The notes below the pieces were generated by a model that was not told the origin of the DNA, did no database searches, and saw nothing but the letters and a program-made list of their open reading frames with translations. The position numbers and the translations under genes were made by a program. Shown one piece after another: positions 15,525 through 24,270 of a stretch of DNA of 64,000 nucleotides. Position 1 is the first letter of the stretch, and each line of letters starts with the position of its first letter. Source of the stretch: Glycomyces tenuis DSM 44171 (GTDB lineage Bacteria; Actinomycetota; Actinomycetes; Mycobacteriales; Micromonosporaceae); the NCBI RefSeq assembly GCF_000427885.1, contig NZ_ATYW01000023.1, positions 1 to 64,000 of the forward strand, read 5' to 3'.

Positions 15525-15683
15525 GCGGACGGGACGGAAGCCCCTTGAGGCTCAGGGGTTCTCGGATGTATCGCCTGGCAGACGGGAGTGTTTCGACTTC
15601 AAGGCATTCCTGGTAAAATGGCCGGTCAAGCCGCCATGGCGATGCCGGGGCGGCCGCGGTGACGCTTCCGCGGACGCGTCCGC

Positions 15684-15751
15684 TTGCCGTCGCGCTGACG
15701 CTTGCGGAAGCGCACATTTGCCGTCGCGCTGACGCTTGCGGAAGCGCACAT
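15684..15751. repeat. Two perfect tandem copies of a 34-bp unit
   Basis: The units are 15684-15717 and 15718-15751, each containing GACGCTTGCGGAAGC, and a five-base start of a third copy follows. Single copies of GCTTCC/GGAAGC lie on both sides (15664, 15846-15863). The stretch 15525-15851 holds no convincing gene apart from these repeats. Confidence 0.8.
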
Positions 15752-15851
15752 TTGCCTTGCCCCTGTGGAGCTCGGGGAGGCCCCCACCGGCCTCCCCGAG
15801 TCTCTTCCCACCAAACAGAGCAAAGTCTGCGTCCGCGCCGGGCTTCCGCGC

Positions 15852-16166
15852 CTAGCGGAAGCGGGCGGTGTAAATGTCGCCGTCGCGCACCCATGCCAGT
15901 TGGAGCGCGTCGAACATCTCCTCCACGATCTCCTCGTCCGGCAGCCCGTAGAGCTTGCCGACGCTGCGGCCGCGGTAGTGCCACAGCAGCCCCGCCTGCA
16001 CTTGTCGCGCGTCGGCGAAGTGCTTGCCGCACGACATGGCGCAGCGGTATATCGCCTGGCCGTTCCTGTCGTACTCGATCGCCATGACCTGCTGGCACAT
16101 AGAGCTCCGCAGCTTGCCTGCCGCGGCCGCCTGTAGCAACGTCTGGGTCTGTAGACGCTCCACCAT
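15852..16166 (-). CDS. Hypothetical protein with conserved-looking Cys/His residues
   Basis: A 104-residue protein from the ATG at 16166 (GAGAGGGG nine bases upstream). Residues 20-60 (MCQQVMAIEYDRNGQAIYRC, AMSCGKHF) carry three Cys and a His that could hold a metal, followed by LLWHYRGRSVGKLYGLPDEE. I recognise no family. Its codon use is less GC-biased in the third position than its neighbours, and it sits beside repeats, so recent arrival is possible. It diverges from the DUF397 gene across a 480-base gap. Confidence 0.6.
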   Translation of the reverse strand: MVERLQTQTLLQAAAAGKLRSSMCQQVMAIEYDRNGQAIYRCAMSCGKHFADARQVQAGLLWHYRGRSVGKLYGLPDEEIVEEMFDALQLAWVRDGDIYTARFR

Positions 16167-16649
16167 GGCACCCAACCCCTCTCCGGGCGACGATCAAGAC
16201 CTGCCGGGGTGCGGCCCGACGAGGTACTGCCAAACGACTCGATCCGGTTGTGCGATGTGGGTCGCCGCGTTGCGATGGCGGTTGCCGTCCAAGGAGTCGC
16301 ATCACACGGCCCCTTGGACGGGTCCCCACCGAGCATCGCGCCGAAGCCGGTTGTTGCCTGAGTCTGCGATCACGATCGCATGCCCCAGACGAAAATGTCT
16401 ATGTGCAGTATCACATTCATCCTAGCATGCATTCACACGGGGCAGATGCACGTGCAGATGCCCGCGAATAGGATCGTGCAGACTACCGTGCGTAGTGTGC
16501 GACACTGTGCATGACAGCACAGGGAACGACGGAAACACCCGGTAAGCGGCCTTTCGGCCGCGGACGGCCACCGCCGGTGCTCGCTGCGCATGTCATTTGA
16601 AAGATCGAGATACCGGCCGGTTCGCCGGCCACTGGTGGAAGGAATTTCG
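16167..16649. other. Long intergenic region before the DUF397 gene
   Basis: No protein-coding signal convinced me. The region is less GC-rich around 16380-16520 and contains several TGCA/GTGCA-like motifs. A small hairpin GGCCGG-TTCG-CCGGCC lies at 16615-16630, just ahead of the ribosome site of the DUF397 gene. It probably holds promoters for the genes on both sides. Confidence 0.5.
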
Positions 16650-16895
16650 ATGGACAAGGCACGCAACGGAATCCCCGCGGGAGAGCTTCCCGCGTCGATC
16701 ACGTGGCAGAAGAGCAGCCGCAGCGGCCCCAACGGCGGCAACTGCGTCGAACTGGCCGCCCTGCCCGGCGACCAGGGCGTCGCCGTCCGCAACTCCCGCG
16801 ACCCGGAGGGCCCGGCCCTCGTCTACACGGTCGCGGAGATCAAGGCGCTCATCGAGGGCGCCAAGGACGGCGAGTTCGACAACCTGATCGCCTGA
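16650..16895 (+). CDS. DUF397 protein
   Basis: An 81-residue protein matching the DUF397 family: ITWQKSSRSGPNGGNCVELA, then VAVRNSRDPEGPALVYT and a final helix. In Streptomyces these proteins pair with XRE-type regulators carrying a DUF5753 domain (for example the WhiJ-like systems) and modulate development. Such a regulator follows at 17027. The ATG at 16650 has GGAAGGAA upstream. Confidence 0.9.
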   Translation: MDKARNGIPAGELPASITWQKSSRSGPNGGNCVELAALPGDQGVAVRNSRDPEGPALVYTVAEIKALIEGAKDGEFDNLIA

Positions 16896-16929
16896 CGACC
16901 GGTCGGACGCGCGTCACCCGCGCTCCACT

Positions 16930-16975
16930 CTCACCCTGACAAGGGGATACTCTCCGGTTACCCTGTCAGGGTGAG
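16930..16975. promoter_or_regulatory. 12-bp inverted repeat between the DUF397 and XRE genes
   Basis: CTCACCCTGACA (16930-16941) is perfectly inverted as TGTCAGGGTGAG (16964-16975) with a 22-base spacer containing GATACT, a possible -10 box. It may be an operator for the XRE protein; a terminator for the DUF397 gene is less likely because the loop is long. Confidence 0.55.
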
Positions 16976-17026
16976 CTATTCGTCCTTGGCCGCCTCTCCA
17001 TCGAGACCCCAGGAGGTGAGAGGCAT

Positions 17027-17908
17027 ATGAGCATGACCCCTCCGACCGGAGGAAGTCCGGGCGGCCCCACCGCCCTGCGCATGATCATGGGCGGCTACCT
17101 CCGCCGACTGCGAGAGGCGAAGGGCATCACACGCGAGGACGCGGGCTACGAGATCCGCTCCTCGGAGTCGAAGATCAGCCGCATGGAACTCGGCCGCGTG
17201 GGCTTCAAGGTCCGCGACGTCGAGGACCTGCTGCGCATGTACGGCATCACCGACGAGGCCGAGGTCGAGCGCCTCATCGCGCTGATCAAGCAGGCCAACC
17301 AGCCCGGCTGGTGGCACCGCTACGGCGACGCCCTGCCGAACTGGTTCAGCGCCTATCTGGACCTGGAGGGCGCCGCCTCGATGATCCGCACCTACGAGGT
17401 GCAGCTCATCCCCGGCCTGCTCCAGACCCGCGAGTACGCGCGGGCGCTGCTCATGCTCGGCTTCGGGCACACGCCGCTGCAAGAGATCGACGACCGCGTC
17501 AACGTGCGCCTGTCGCGCCAGGACATCCTCACCAAGGACGACCCGCCCACGCTGTGGACGGTGATCGACGAGGCGGCGCTACACCGGCCGTTCGGCGGCA
17601 GAGAGGTCATGCGCCAGCAGCTCCAGTCGCTCATCGAGGCGTGCGACAAGCCGAACGTGCGCATCCAGATCGTCCGCTTCTCCTCCGGCGCGCACTCCGG
17701 CGCCGGCGCCCCGTTCACCTGGCTGCGGTTCGGCTCCGAGGACCTCAAGGACGTCATCTACATCGAACACCTCACCAGCGGCCTGTACCTCGACCGCGAC
17801 GACGAGGTCGACGCCTACCAGGCGGCCATGGAGCACCTGTGCGTGCAGGCCGCCCAGCCCGCGCAGACTCCCGACATCCTGCGCGAGATCCTCAACGATC
17901 ACTACTGA
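17027..17908 (+). CDS. XRE-family regulator with DUF5753 domain
   Basis: A 293-residue protein. Residues about 18-75 are a helix-turn-helix of the XRE type (LRRLREAKGITREDAGYEIR, SSESKISRMELGRVGFK). Residues about 105-285 match the DUF5753 ligand-binding-like domain (YLDLEGAASMIRTYEVQLIP, GLLQTREYARAL). It is the standard partner of the DUF397 protein upstream and probably represses its own cluster through the inverted repeat at 16930-16975. The start has AGGAGGTGAG upstream. Confidence 0.92.
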   Translation: MSMTPPTGGSPGGPTALRMIMGGYLRRLREAKGITREDAGYEIRSSESKISRMELGRVGFKVRDVEDLLRMYGITDEAEVERLIALIKQANQPGWWHRYGDALPNWFSAYLDLEGAASMIRTYEVQLIPGLLQTREYARALLMLGFGHTPLQEIDDRVNVRLSRQDILTKDDPPTLWTVIDEAALHRPFGGREVMRQQLQSLIEACDKPNVRIQIVRFSSGAHSGAGAPFTWLRFGSEDLKDVIYIEHLTSGLYLDRDDEVDAYQAAMEHLCVQAAQPAQTPDILREILNDHY

Positions 17909-17914
17909 GCATGA

Positions 17915-17936
17915 CGTCGCACAGATCTGTGCGACG
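17915..17936. promoter_or_regulatory. Perfect 22-bp palindrome behind the XRE gene
   Basis: The left half is CGTCGCACAGA and the right half TCTGTGCGACG, with no spacer. It starts seven bases after the TGA. As an RNA hairpin it would lack a loop, so a dimeric DNA-binding site is more plausible than a terminator; a separate terminator follows. Confidence 0.55.
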
Positions 17937-17967
17937 AATGAGTTTCACTCTTTCGGCGGACATGAAA

Positions 17968-17994
17968 AAGGCGCGTGGCCGAGCCACGCGCCTT
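17968..17994. terminator. Bidirectional terminator
   Basis: AAGGCGCGTGGC pairs perfectly with GCCACGCGCCTT around a 3-base loop. It lies between the convergent XRE and methyltransferase genes, with A-rich sequence on the left that gives a U-run on the minus strand. Confidence 0.85.
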
Positions 17995-18007
17995 GCCTAT
18001 GGGGACG

Positions 18008-18850
18008 TCAGGCCTTGTAGGCGACGCCGGCCATCATGATCCGCTGATGGTCTTCGAGGTCCTCGACGGCGGGAACCTCCCGGTCCGGGTCCTCGGGGAA
18101 CCAGCGCGAGATGAAGTCCAGTCCGGGCGGCTGGAGCGGCAGCCCCTGGAAGTGCGCCTCGATCTCCTCCGGGGTGCGGCTCCACCCGTTGCCGAGGGCC
18201 TGGAGGCAGGAGCGCTGGAACGCGTCCTGCTCCGGGCGGCCGGTGTCGACGAAGTCGGTGATGTGCAGGTACGAGCCGCTCGGCAGGGCGTCGACCAGTT
18301 CGCGGATCCAGTTGCCGGGCTGCTCGTCGACGTGGAAGTGCATGATCAGGCCGATGATCATCAAGCCGATCGGGCGGTCGAAGTCGAGCATCTTCAGCAC
18401 GTCCGGGTGGTTCAGGATGCTCGGCGGGTCCCGCAGGTCGGCCGTGGCGATGGAGGTCGACTCGTTCTTGGCCAGCAGCGCCCGGCCGTGCGCGAGCACG
18501 ATCGGGTCGTTGTCGACGTACATCACCTTCGCGTCGGGGTTGATCTCCTGCGCCACTTCGTGAGTGTTCCGCACGGTCGGCAGCCCGGCGCCGATGTCGA
18601 GGAACTGGTCGATGCCCTGCTTGGCCATGTAGGCGACGCCCCTTTCGAGGCCGGCGCGGTTGTCGAGGCCGGCCTCGCGCGCCCCGGGGAGGTACTTCAG
18701 CATGATGGCCGCGCCTTCGCGGTCGACCGCGAAGTTGTCCTTGCCACCGAGGACCGCGTCGTAGACACGCGCGATGGTGGGCTTGCTGATGTCGAAATCG
18801 GGAGTGTACGGCGGGTCTTCGCCGGGGACGGTGACGGCTTCTTCGCTCAT
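18008..18850 (-). CDS. SAM-dependent methyltransferase, DUF574 type
   Basis: A 280-residue protein of the actinomycete DUF574 (Methyltransf_19) family. It begins with the family pattern FDISKPTIARVYDAVLGGKDNF, then FLDIGAGLPTVRNTHEVAQ as the SAM-binding loop, VMYVDNDPIVLAHGRALL and YLHITDFV. The methylated substrate is unknown. Genes of this type commonly sit next to DUF397/XRE pairs, as here. ATG 18850 has GAGGAAGAGG upstream. Confidence 0.9.
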   Translation of the reverse strand: MSEEAVTVPGEDPPYTPDFDISKPTIARVYDAVLGGKDNFAVDREGAAIMLKYLPGAREAGLDNRAGLERGVAYMAKQGIDQFLDIGAGLPTVRNTHEVAQEINPDAKVMYVDNDPIVLAHGRALLAKNESTSIATADLRDPPSILNHPDVLKMLDFDRPIGLMIIGLIMHFHVDEQPGNWIRELVDALPSGSYLHITDFVDTGRPEQDAFQRSCLQALGNGWSRTPEEIEAHFQGLPLQPPGLDFISRWFPEDPDREVPAVEDLEDHQRIMMAGVAYKA

Positions 18851-19052
18851 CGGCACACCTCTTCCTCGAAGGAACGTTGCGATCATCGTACGACCGATGA
18901 AGCCGCAGGCCAAGAGCGGGATACTTCCGCACGCACGTACGGATCCGTTGGGACACAAAGAGGTCAATCACCACAGTGGCAACATCGGTCGCTCTGGTGA
19001 CGATGTGGACGGCGCCTGGCGGCCCGGCCGCCGAGGGCGGCCGGGCCGGGCG

Positions 19053-20171
19053 TCACTCCTCTTCCTCTTCGCCCTGTCCGGCGGCCTCGGGGTTCTCCGC
19101 GACCCACTGGCCCACGGTGTCGTCCTTCAGCGCCTCCCACAGGCCCGGGGCGTGCTCCTCGTCGGGGGCGACCCCGGAGGGCCCGCCGCCGACCGTCGGC
19201 ATGGTCATGAAGACGATGTCGTCGCTGCGCAGGTGCATGAACTCGATGCCGGTCTCGACGACGTTGAACTCGGTGTCGACCTTGATCGCGTCCGAGACCG
19301 AGTCGATGAACGAGGTCAGCTTCGACTGCGAGGTGAGGACCTCGGCGGTGACCGCCGCGTCCATGATGGCCTTGATGAGCTCCTGCTGGTGCCGCATGCG
19401 GGCGAAGTCGCCCTCGGCGTACTGGTAGCGCTGGCGGACGTAGTCGAGCGCCTCTTCGCCGTTCAGGGTGTTCATGCCCGCCTCGAAATAGCGGTAGGGC
19501 GGGTGGATCGACTCCACGCCGCCCTCGTCGTAGTAGTCCGGGGCGTCGGCGTGCTCGACGTTCATCTGGACGCCGCCGAGGGCGTCGACGACCTGGACCA
19601 GGCCCGCGAAGTCGATCTCCACGATGTGGTCCATGCGAACGCCGGTGAGCTCCTCGATGGTCTGGACCGTCAGGCTGGCCCCGCCCCAGCCGTAGGCGGA
19701 GTTGAACTTGTCCTCGGCGCCGGTGTAGTCGGCGTACTCCGCGTCGGGGTCCTCGGGGATGTAGACCCACGTGTCGCGGGGGATCGAGATGCCGTAGGCC
19801 TCGTCGCCCGCCTCGTTGACGTGCATGATGATGCAGGTGTCGCTGCGGGCGTCGTCGCCCTCTTCGCGGGCGTCCGAACCGAGGACGACGACGTTCATCG
19901 CGCCGGTGGTCTTCTCGGGGCGGTCGTCGAGGCCGCCCAGGTCGAAGGCCCGGTCGAGGTCGTCGTTGGCGCCGTTGGCGGTCGCCCACACGGCGGCACC
20001 GCCGCCCGCGGCGGCGACGGAGGCCACCAGTCCGACGGCCGAGCCGATCAGGCCGCGCCGCGTCGGGCCGCCGCCGGTCGGCGCCGGCGGGGCGACGCGC
20101 GCGCCGCCACGGGCGCTGCCGCCGCCCGGCACCGAGGCGCTGCCCCGGTAGTTGGAACCGGAATAGGTCAT
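19053..20171 (-). CDS. LytR-CpsA-Psr (LCP) family protein
   Basis: A 372-residue membrane-anchored protein. The N-terminus is a Gly/Pro-rich cytoplasmic stretch, with a twin-Arg-like RRGLIGSAVGLVASVAAAGG helix at about 38-60. The outside LCP domain (about 95-300) has MNVVVLGSDAREEGDDARSD, SIPRDTWVYIPE and the Arg-rich ALDYVRQRYQYAEGDFARMRHQQ. LCP enzymes attach glycopolymers from lipid carriers to peptidoglycan. The tail is an acidic EEEEE. It lies upstream, in reading direction, of no gene but heads away from the polymer genes that follow on the same strand. Confidence 0.92.
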   Translation of the reverse strand: MTYSGSNYRGSASVPGGGSARGGARVAPPAPTGGGPTRRGLIGSAVGLVASVAAAGGGAAVWATANGANDDLDRAFDLGGLDDRPEKTTGAMNVVVLGSDAREEGDDARSDTCIIMHVNEAGDEAYGISIPRDTWVYIPEDPDAEYADYTGAEDKFNSAYGWGGASLTVQTIEELTGVRMDHIVEIDFAGLVQVVDALGGVQMNVEHADAPDYYDEGGVESIHPPYRYFEAGMNTLNGEEALDYVRQRYQYAEGDFARMRHQQELIKAIMDAAVTAEVLTSQSKLTSFIDSVSDAIKVDTEFNVVETGIEFMHLRSDDIVFMTMPTVGGGPSGVAPDEEHAPGLWEALKDDTVGQWVAENPEAAGQGEEEEE

Positions 20172-20177
20172 GGCCCC

Positions 20178-20183
20178 AGCTTA
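20178..20183 (-). promoter_or_regulatory. Putative -10 box for a leaderless LCP transcript
   Basis: On the minus strand TAAGCT is followed by six bases and then the ATG at 20171. No ribosome site is visible. That spacing is typical of leaderless actinomycete mRNAs. Confidence 0.5.
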
Positions 20184-20280
20184 CGCAATGGCGACATCAT
20201 GGCGCTGACCACGCTTGTTCACGGCTCGCGCGCGTCGCCGCGGGCGCTGACGCACGGCTTCTCGTCCTCGCGGGGACGGC

Positions 20281-21261
20281 TCACCTGCCGCCGGTGAGCG
20301 CGGCCGCGTCCTCCCCTTTCGAGGCGGCGGCGAAGTAGTCGATGGTGGTCTTCAGGCCGGCCTCGTAGTGGACCTGCGGCTCGTAGCCGAGCAGTTCGCG
20401 GGCCGCGGTCAGGTCGGGGCGGCGGCGCTCGGGGTCGTCCGAGGGGCGGTCGGTGTACTCGATGGTCGAGGCCGAGCCGGTGAGGCGGATGATGAGCTCG
20501 GCGGTCTCGCGGACCGTCAGCTCGTACTCGGTGCCCAGGTTGACCGGGCCGTACTCGCCGGACTCCAGGAGCATGACCAGGCCGCGGACGAGGTCGTCGA
20601 TGTAGCACAGGGAGCGGGTCTGGGAGCCGTCGCCGTGGACGGTCAGGGGCTCACCGGCGAGGGCCTGTGTGATGAAGGTCGGCACGAAGCGGCCGTCGTC
20701 GGGGCGCATCCGCGGGCCGTAGGTGTTGAAGATCCGCACGATGGCCCCGTCCAGGCCCTTGTGGCGCTGGTAGGCGGCGACGGCGGCCTCGCTGAAGCGC
20801 TTGGCCTCGTCGTAGCAGGAGCGCACGCCGATGGGGTTGACGTTGCCCCAGTAGGTCTCCGCCTGCGGGTGGACGAGCGGGTCGCCGTAGACCTCGGAGG
20901 TGGAGGCGAGCAGGAAGCGGGCGCCGTCGGCCAGGGCGCGGTCGAGCGCGTGGAGGGTGCCCACGGAGTCGACGCGGAGGATCTCGACCGGGAGGGTGGC
21001 GAAGTCCACGGGGCTGGCGGGGCACGCGAAGTGCAGGACGGCGTCGAACGGCTCGTCCCCGACGGGGAGGCCCTCGGTGACGTCGGCCTCGACCACCGTG
21101 AGCTTCGGGTGGTCGGCGAGGTTGTCGCGGGAGCCGGTCGAGAAGTTGTCGACGGCCGTCACGTCGCAGCCGCGCATGAGGAACGCGTCGACGAGGTGGG
21201 AGCCGACGAGGCCCGCACCGCCGGTGACGAGTATCCGGCTGCCTGTTCCGTAAGAAGTCAT
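20281..21261 (-). CDS. UDP-glucuronate decarboxylase / UDP-xylose synthase-like SDR
   Basis: A 326-residue extended SDR. The NAD loop is GGAGLVGSHLV. The active site has STSEVYGDP (Ser/Thr and Glu) and YDEAKR (Tyr-x-x-x-Lys). HFACPASPVDF and RIFNTYGPRMRPDDGR are typical of UDP-xylose synthases, which oxidise and decarboxylate UDP-glucuronate. The product would supply xylose for wall or exported polysaccharide made by the neighbouring transferases. The ATG at 21261 is preferred to a TTG three bases upstream. Exact substrate cannot be proved from sequence. Confidence 0.88.
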   Translation of the reverse strand: MTSYGTGSRILVTGGAGLVGSHLVDAFLMRGCDVTAVDNFSTGSRDNLADHPKLTVVEADVTEGLPVGDEPFDAVLHFACPASPVDFATLPVEILRVDSVGTLHALDRALADGARFLLASTSEVYGDPLVHPQAETYWGNVNPIGVRSCYDEAKRFSEAAVAAYQRHKGLDGAIVRIFNTYGPRMRPDDGRFVPTFITQALAGEPLTVHGDGSQTRSLCYIDDLVRGLVMLLESGEYGPVNLGTEYELTVRETAELIIRLTGSASTIEYTDRPSDDPERRRPDLTAARELLGYEPQVHYEAGLKTTIDYFAAASKGEDAAALTGGR

Positions 21262-21312
21262 CAATTCCCCAGATTATCAGGGTTCCCTGATTGTTCACCT
21301 GCTCGTAACCGG

Positions 21313-22869
21313 TCAGTAGGCGCCTTGCCGGCGCAACACTACCGCCACGGTGCGGAAGAGAATCTGCAGGTCGGTCGTGAGGGACCAGTTGTCGACGTAG
21401 TAGAGGTCCAGGCGGACGGCGTCGTCCCAGGACAGGTCCGAGCGTCCCGAGACCTGCCACAGGCCGGTGATGCCGGGCCGCACGAGCAGGCGGCGGCGGA
21501 CGTCCCCGAGGAAGTCGCCGTTCTCGGCGGGCAGCGGGCGGGGGCCGACGAGGCTCATCTCGCCGCGGACGACATTGATGAGCTGGGCGAACTCGTCGAT
21601 GGAGGTGCGGCGCAGGAAGCGGCCGACGCGGGTGATGCGCGGGTCGTCCTTCATCTTGAACAGCAGGCCGTCGGTCTCGTTGTGCATCATGAGCGCGGCC
21701 TGGCGTTCCTCCGCGTCGATGTACATCGTGCGGAACTTCCAGCAGCGGAAGGTCTCGCCGTCGCGGCCGACGCGCGCCTGGCGGAAGAAGACCGGGCCGG
21801 GGCTGTCGACCTTGATGGCGATGGCCACGGCCAGGAACAGCGGGGACAGGACGACCAGGCCGATCACCGAGGAGGAGATGTCGAGGATGTTCTTGATGAG
21901 CCAGCCGACGCCGGAGATCTTGGGCTCCTCGACGTGGAGGAGCGGGAGGCCCTCGACGGGGCGGATGTGGACGCGGGGCCCGGCGATGTCGGTGAGCTGG
22001 GGGGCGACGACGAGGTCGCGGCCGGTGCCCTCGAGCTGCCAGGCGAGGCGGCGCAGGTCGCCGGCGTCGGCGGAGGCGGTGCCGCAGACGGCGAGGGTGT
22101 CGGCCTCGAGCTGCTCGGCGCAGGTGACGACGTCGGTGCCCGCGAAGACGGGGACGGGCGTGTCGAGGTTGCGCACCGAGGAGGCGCCCTCGGTGACGTA
22201 GATCCCGACGGGGACGAGCCCGGCGGCGGGGGCGCGGCGCACGGTGCGGTAGACCTCGAGGGCCTCGGGGTAGGAGCCGATGAGCAGGACGCGCTGGACG
22301 GCGCGGCCCGCGTCGCGCATCTTGTGCAGGCCGATGCGGGCGGCGTAGCGGCAGGCGGCGATGAGCAGCGAGGCCGAGAGCAGGATGACGGCGACGGCGA
22401 CACGCGAGACGTCGGCCTTGAAGGTCAGGGCCAGGAACGAGACCAGGGCGAGCATGAACATCGAGGCGCGCACGACGCGCTTGAACTCGTCGTTGCCCAG
22501 GCCGAGGTAGCGGCGGTCGTAGGCGCCGGTGCCCCACAGTGACAGCAGCCACGCCAGCGGCAGCAGCAGCCATACCAGGAAGTAGAAGAAGCCCATCTGG
22601 CCGTCTTCGAAGCCGGCGTCGGCGTGGGGGGTGAGGTTGACGGCGATGGCGGAGCCGACGAGGGCGGCGGCGAAGTCGACGCCCACGAGTGCGGCCTGGT
22701 AGGAGCGGTGCCAGTTGGAGGCGCGGACGAGCCTGCGCCATGCCGAACGGGTGACGCCGTTGGTGACAAGCTGCGGATCACCGTCCTTCTGCTTGCCAGC
22801 CACGTAGGTCCCCGTCCGTTCGTACTTCCCGGCTGGGTATTGCTTCGGGCGTTCCAGGCTAGTCGCCAC
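21313..22869 (-). CDS. Polyprenyl sugar-1-phosphate transferase (exopolysaccharide priming enzyme)
   Basis: A 518-residue membrane enzyme. Residues about 55-180 hold four to five helices plus a CoA-binding-like middle region (VLLIGSYPEALEVYRTV). The catalytic part (about 325-518) begins with membrane segment ILDISSSVIGLVVLSPLFLA and has the hallmarks DSPGPVFFRQARVGRDGE, KFRTMYIDAE, LLFKMKDDPRITRVGRFLRR, SIDEFAQLINVVRGEMSLVG and RPGITGLWQVSGRS. It starts polymer synthesis by loading a sugar phosphate on the lipid carrier. The start is GTG 22869. It forms one block with the UDP-xylose synthase gene downstream. Confidence 0.93.
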   Translation of the reverse strand: MATSLERPKQYPAGKYERTGTYVAGKQKDGDPQLVTNGVTRSAWRRLVRASNWHRSYQAALVGVDFAAALVGSAIAVNLTPHADAGFEDGQMGFFYFLVWLLLPLAWLLSLWGTGAYDRRYLGLGNDEFKRVVRASMFMLALVSFLALTFKADVSRVAVAVILLSASLLIAACRYAARIGLHKMRDAGRAVQRVLLIGSYPEALEVYRTVRRAPAAGLVPVGIYVTEGASSVRNLDTPVPVFAGTDVVTCAEQLEADTLAVCGTASADAGDLRRLAWQLEGTGRDLVVAPQLTDIAGPRVHIRPVEGLPLLHVEEPKISGVGWLIKNILDISSSVIGLVVLSPLFLAVAIAIKVDSPGPVFFRQARVGRDGETFRCWKFRTMYIDAEERQAALMMHNETDGLLFKMKDDPRITRVGRFLRRTSIDEFAQLINVVRGEMSLVGPRPLPAENGDFLGDVRRRLLVRPGITGLWQVSGRSDLSWDDAVRLDLYYVDNWSLTTDLQILFRTVAVVLRRQGAY

Positions 22870-23041
22870 TGCACATCCCTGCGGTCGTCAGCTTACGGTG
22901 GAGGTGAGTGTCCGCGGGGGAGATCGAATCCACCGACCTCTACCGGGGGCCCGCCGACACGGTACCCGACAACCTACACCTATTCGCGGTCTGAGGTATC
23001 TTCGGCCGAGCTGAAAGCCGTGCACGCCACCCGGAGGCTCT

Positions 23042-24196
23042 GTGAAGATCGTCATCGCTCACAACCGGTATTCGTCGGCGCAGCCGTCGGGTGAGAACGT
23101 GATCGTGGATTACGAGATCGGGGCGCTCCGGGAGGCGGGCGTGGAGGTCGTGCCGTTCCTGCGCTCGTCCGACGAGATCGGCGGTCTTGCGCCGCATAAG
23201 AAAGCGATGCTCGCGATTTCCCCAGTGCACGCGGCGGGAACGCAGCGGGAGCTGGCGGCGCTGCTGGAGCGCGAGCGCCCGGACATTCTCCACCTCCACA
23301 ATCCGTATCCGCTGCTCTCACCCTCGGTGGTGACGACGGCGCACCGCGCCGGGGTGAAAGTGGTGCAGACCATTCACAACTATCGGCACGACTGCGTGAA
23401 CGGGCTGTACTTCCGCGACGGGCACGACTGCCGCGACTGCCACGGGAAGCGCTGGAACGGCCCGGGTGTGCTGCACGCCTGCTACCGGGGGTCGCGGCCG
23501 CAGAGCGCGATCATGGCCGCGGCGCTCGGGGTCCACCAGGGGACGTGGAAGACGGTGGACAGGTATATAGCACTGACGGACGCGATCGCGGACTTCCTGC
23601 GAAGCATCGGCATCGGGGGCGAGCGGATCCGGGTCAAGCCGAACGCGACAGCCGACCCCGGTCGGGTGCCGCTGGGCGAGGGCTTCCTGTTCGGGGCGCG
23701 ACTGGTGCCGGAGAAGGGCGTGGAGCTGCTCCTCGACGCCTGGCGGCGGGCCGATCTGCCGGGCGGGACGCTGCGCGTCGCGGGCGACGGGCCGCTGCGC
23801 CCGCTCGTGGAGGAGGCCGCGGGCGAGAGCGGCGTCGAATACCTGGGCCGGCTCGACGCGGAGGGCATGCGGGCGGCCGTGGCCGCTTCGGCGGCGATGG
23901 TGATCCCCTCGATCTGGCAGGACATCCTCCCGACCACGGGCCTCGAGGCGCTCGCGAGCGGCAGGGCGATCGTCGCCACCCGCATGGGCGGGGCGCCTTT
24001 CATAGCCGGAGCCGACACCGACGCCCCGGCGGGAGTGGCGGTGGAGCCGACTCCGGAGGCGTTGGCGAGCGCACTGGAGACGGTGGCGAAGGACCCGACA
24101 TATGCGGCGAACGCGAGGGGAAGATACGAGTCGACCTTCTCCCCCGGCGTGGTCCTGGACCGGCTCATCGCCATATATGAGGAGCTGCTGCACTGA
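23042..24196 (+). CDS. GT4-family glycosyltransferase
   Basis: A 384-residue GT-B enzyme. The N-terminal domain has VIAHNRYSSAQPSGENVIVD and a Cys-rich insert with HDCRDCHGKRW plus a later Cys. The C-terminal domain has GARLVPEKGVELLLDAWR and the E-x7-E motif in PTTGLEALASGRAIVA. It probably adds a sugar to the lipid-linked polymer begun by the divergently encoded priming enzyme. The GTG at 23042 has CCGGAGG upstream. Confidence 0.9.
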   Translation: MKIVIAHNRYSSAQPSGENVIVDYEIGALREAGVEVVPFLRSSDEIGGLAPHKKAMLAISPVHAAGTQRELAALLERERPDILHLHNPYPLLSPSVVTTAHRAGVKVVQTIHNYRHDCVNGLYFRDGHDCRDCHGKRWNGPGVLHACYRGSRPQSAIMAAALGVHQGTWKTVDRYIALTDAIADFLRSIGIGGERIRVKPNATADPGRVPLGEGFLFGARLVPEKGVELLLDAWRRADLPGGTLRVAGDGPLRPLVEEAAGESGVEYLGRLDAEGMRAAVAASAAMVIPSIWQDILPTTGLEALASGRAIVATRMGGAPFIAGADTDAPAGVAVEPTPEALASALETVAKDPTYAANARGRYESTFSPGVVLDRLIAIYEELLH

Positions 24197-24270
24197 AGGC
24201 GGGCCCGCGGGCCCGGCCGATGGCGTCGCCCGCCGCGAGAAGCGCCGCGCGGGCGACCCGGCCCGGCGCC

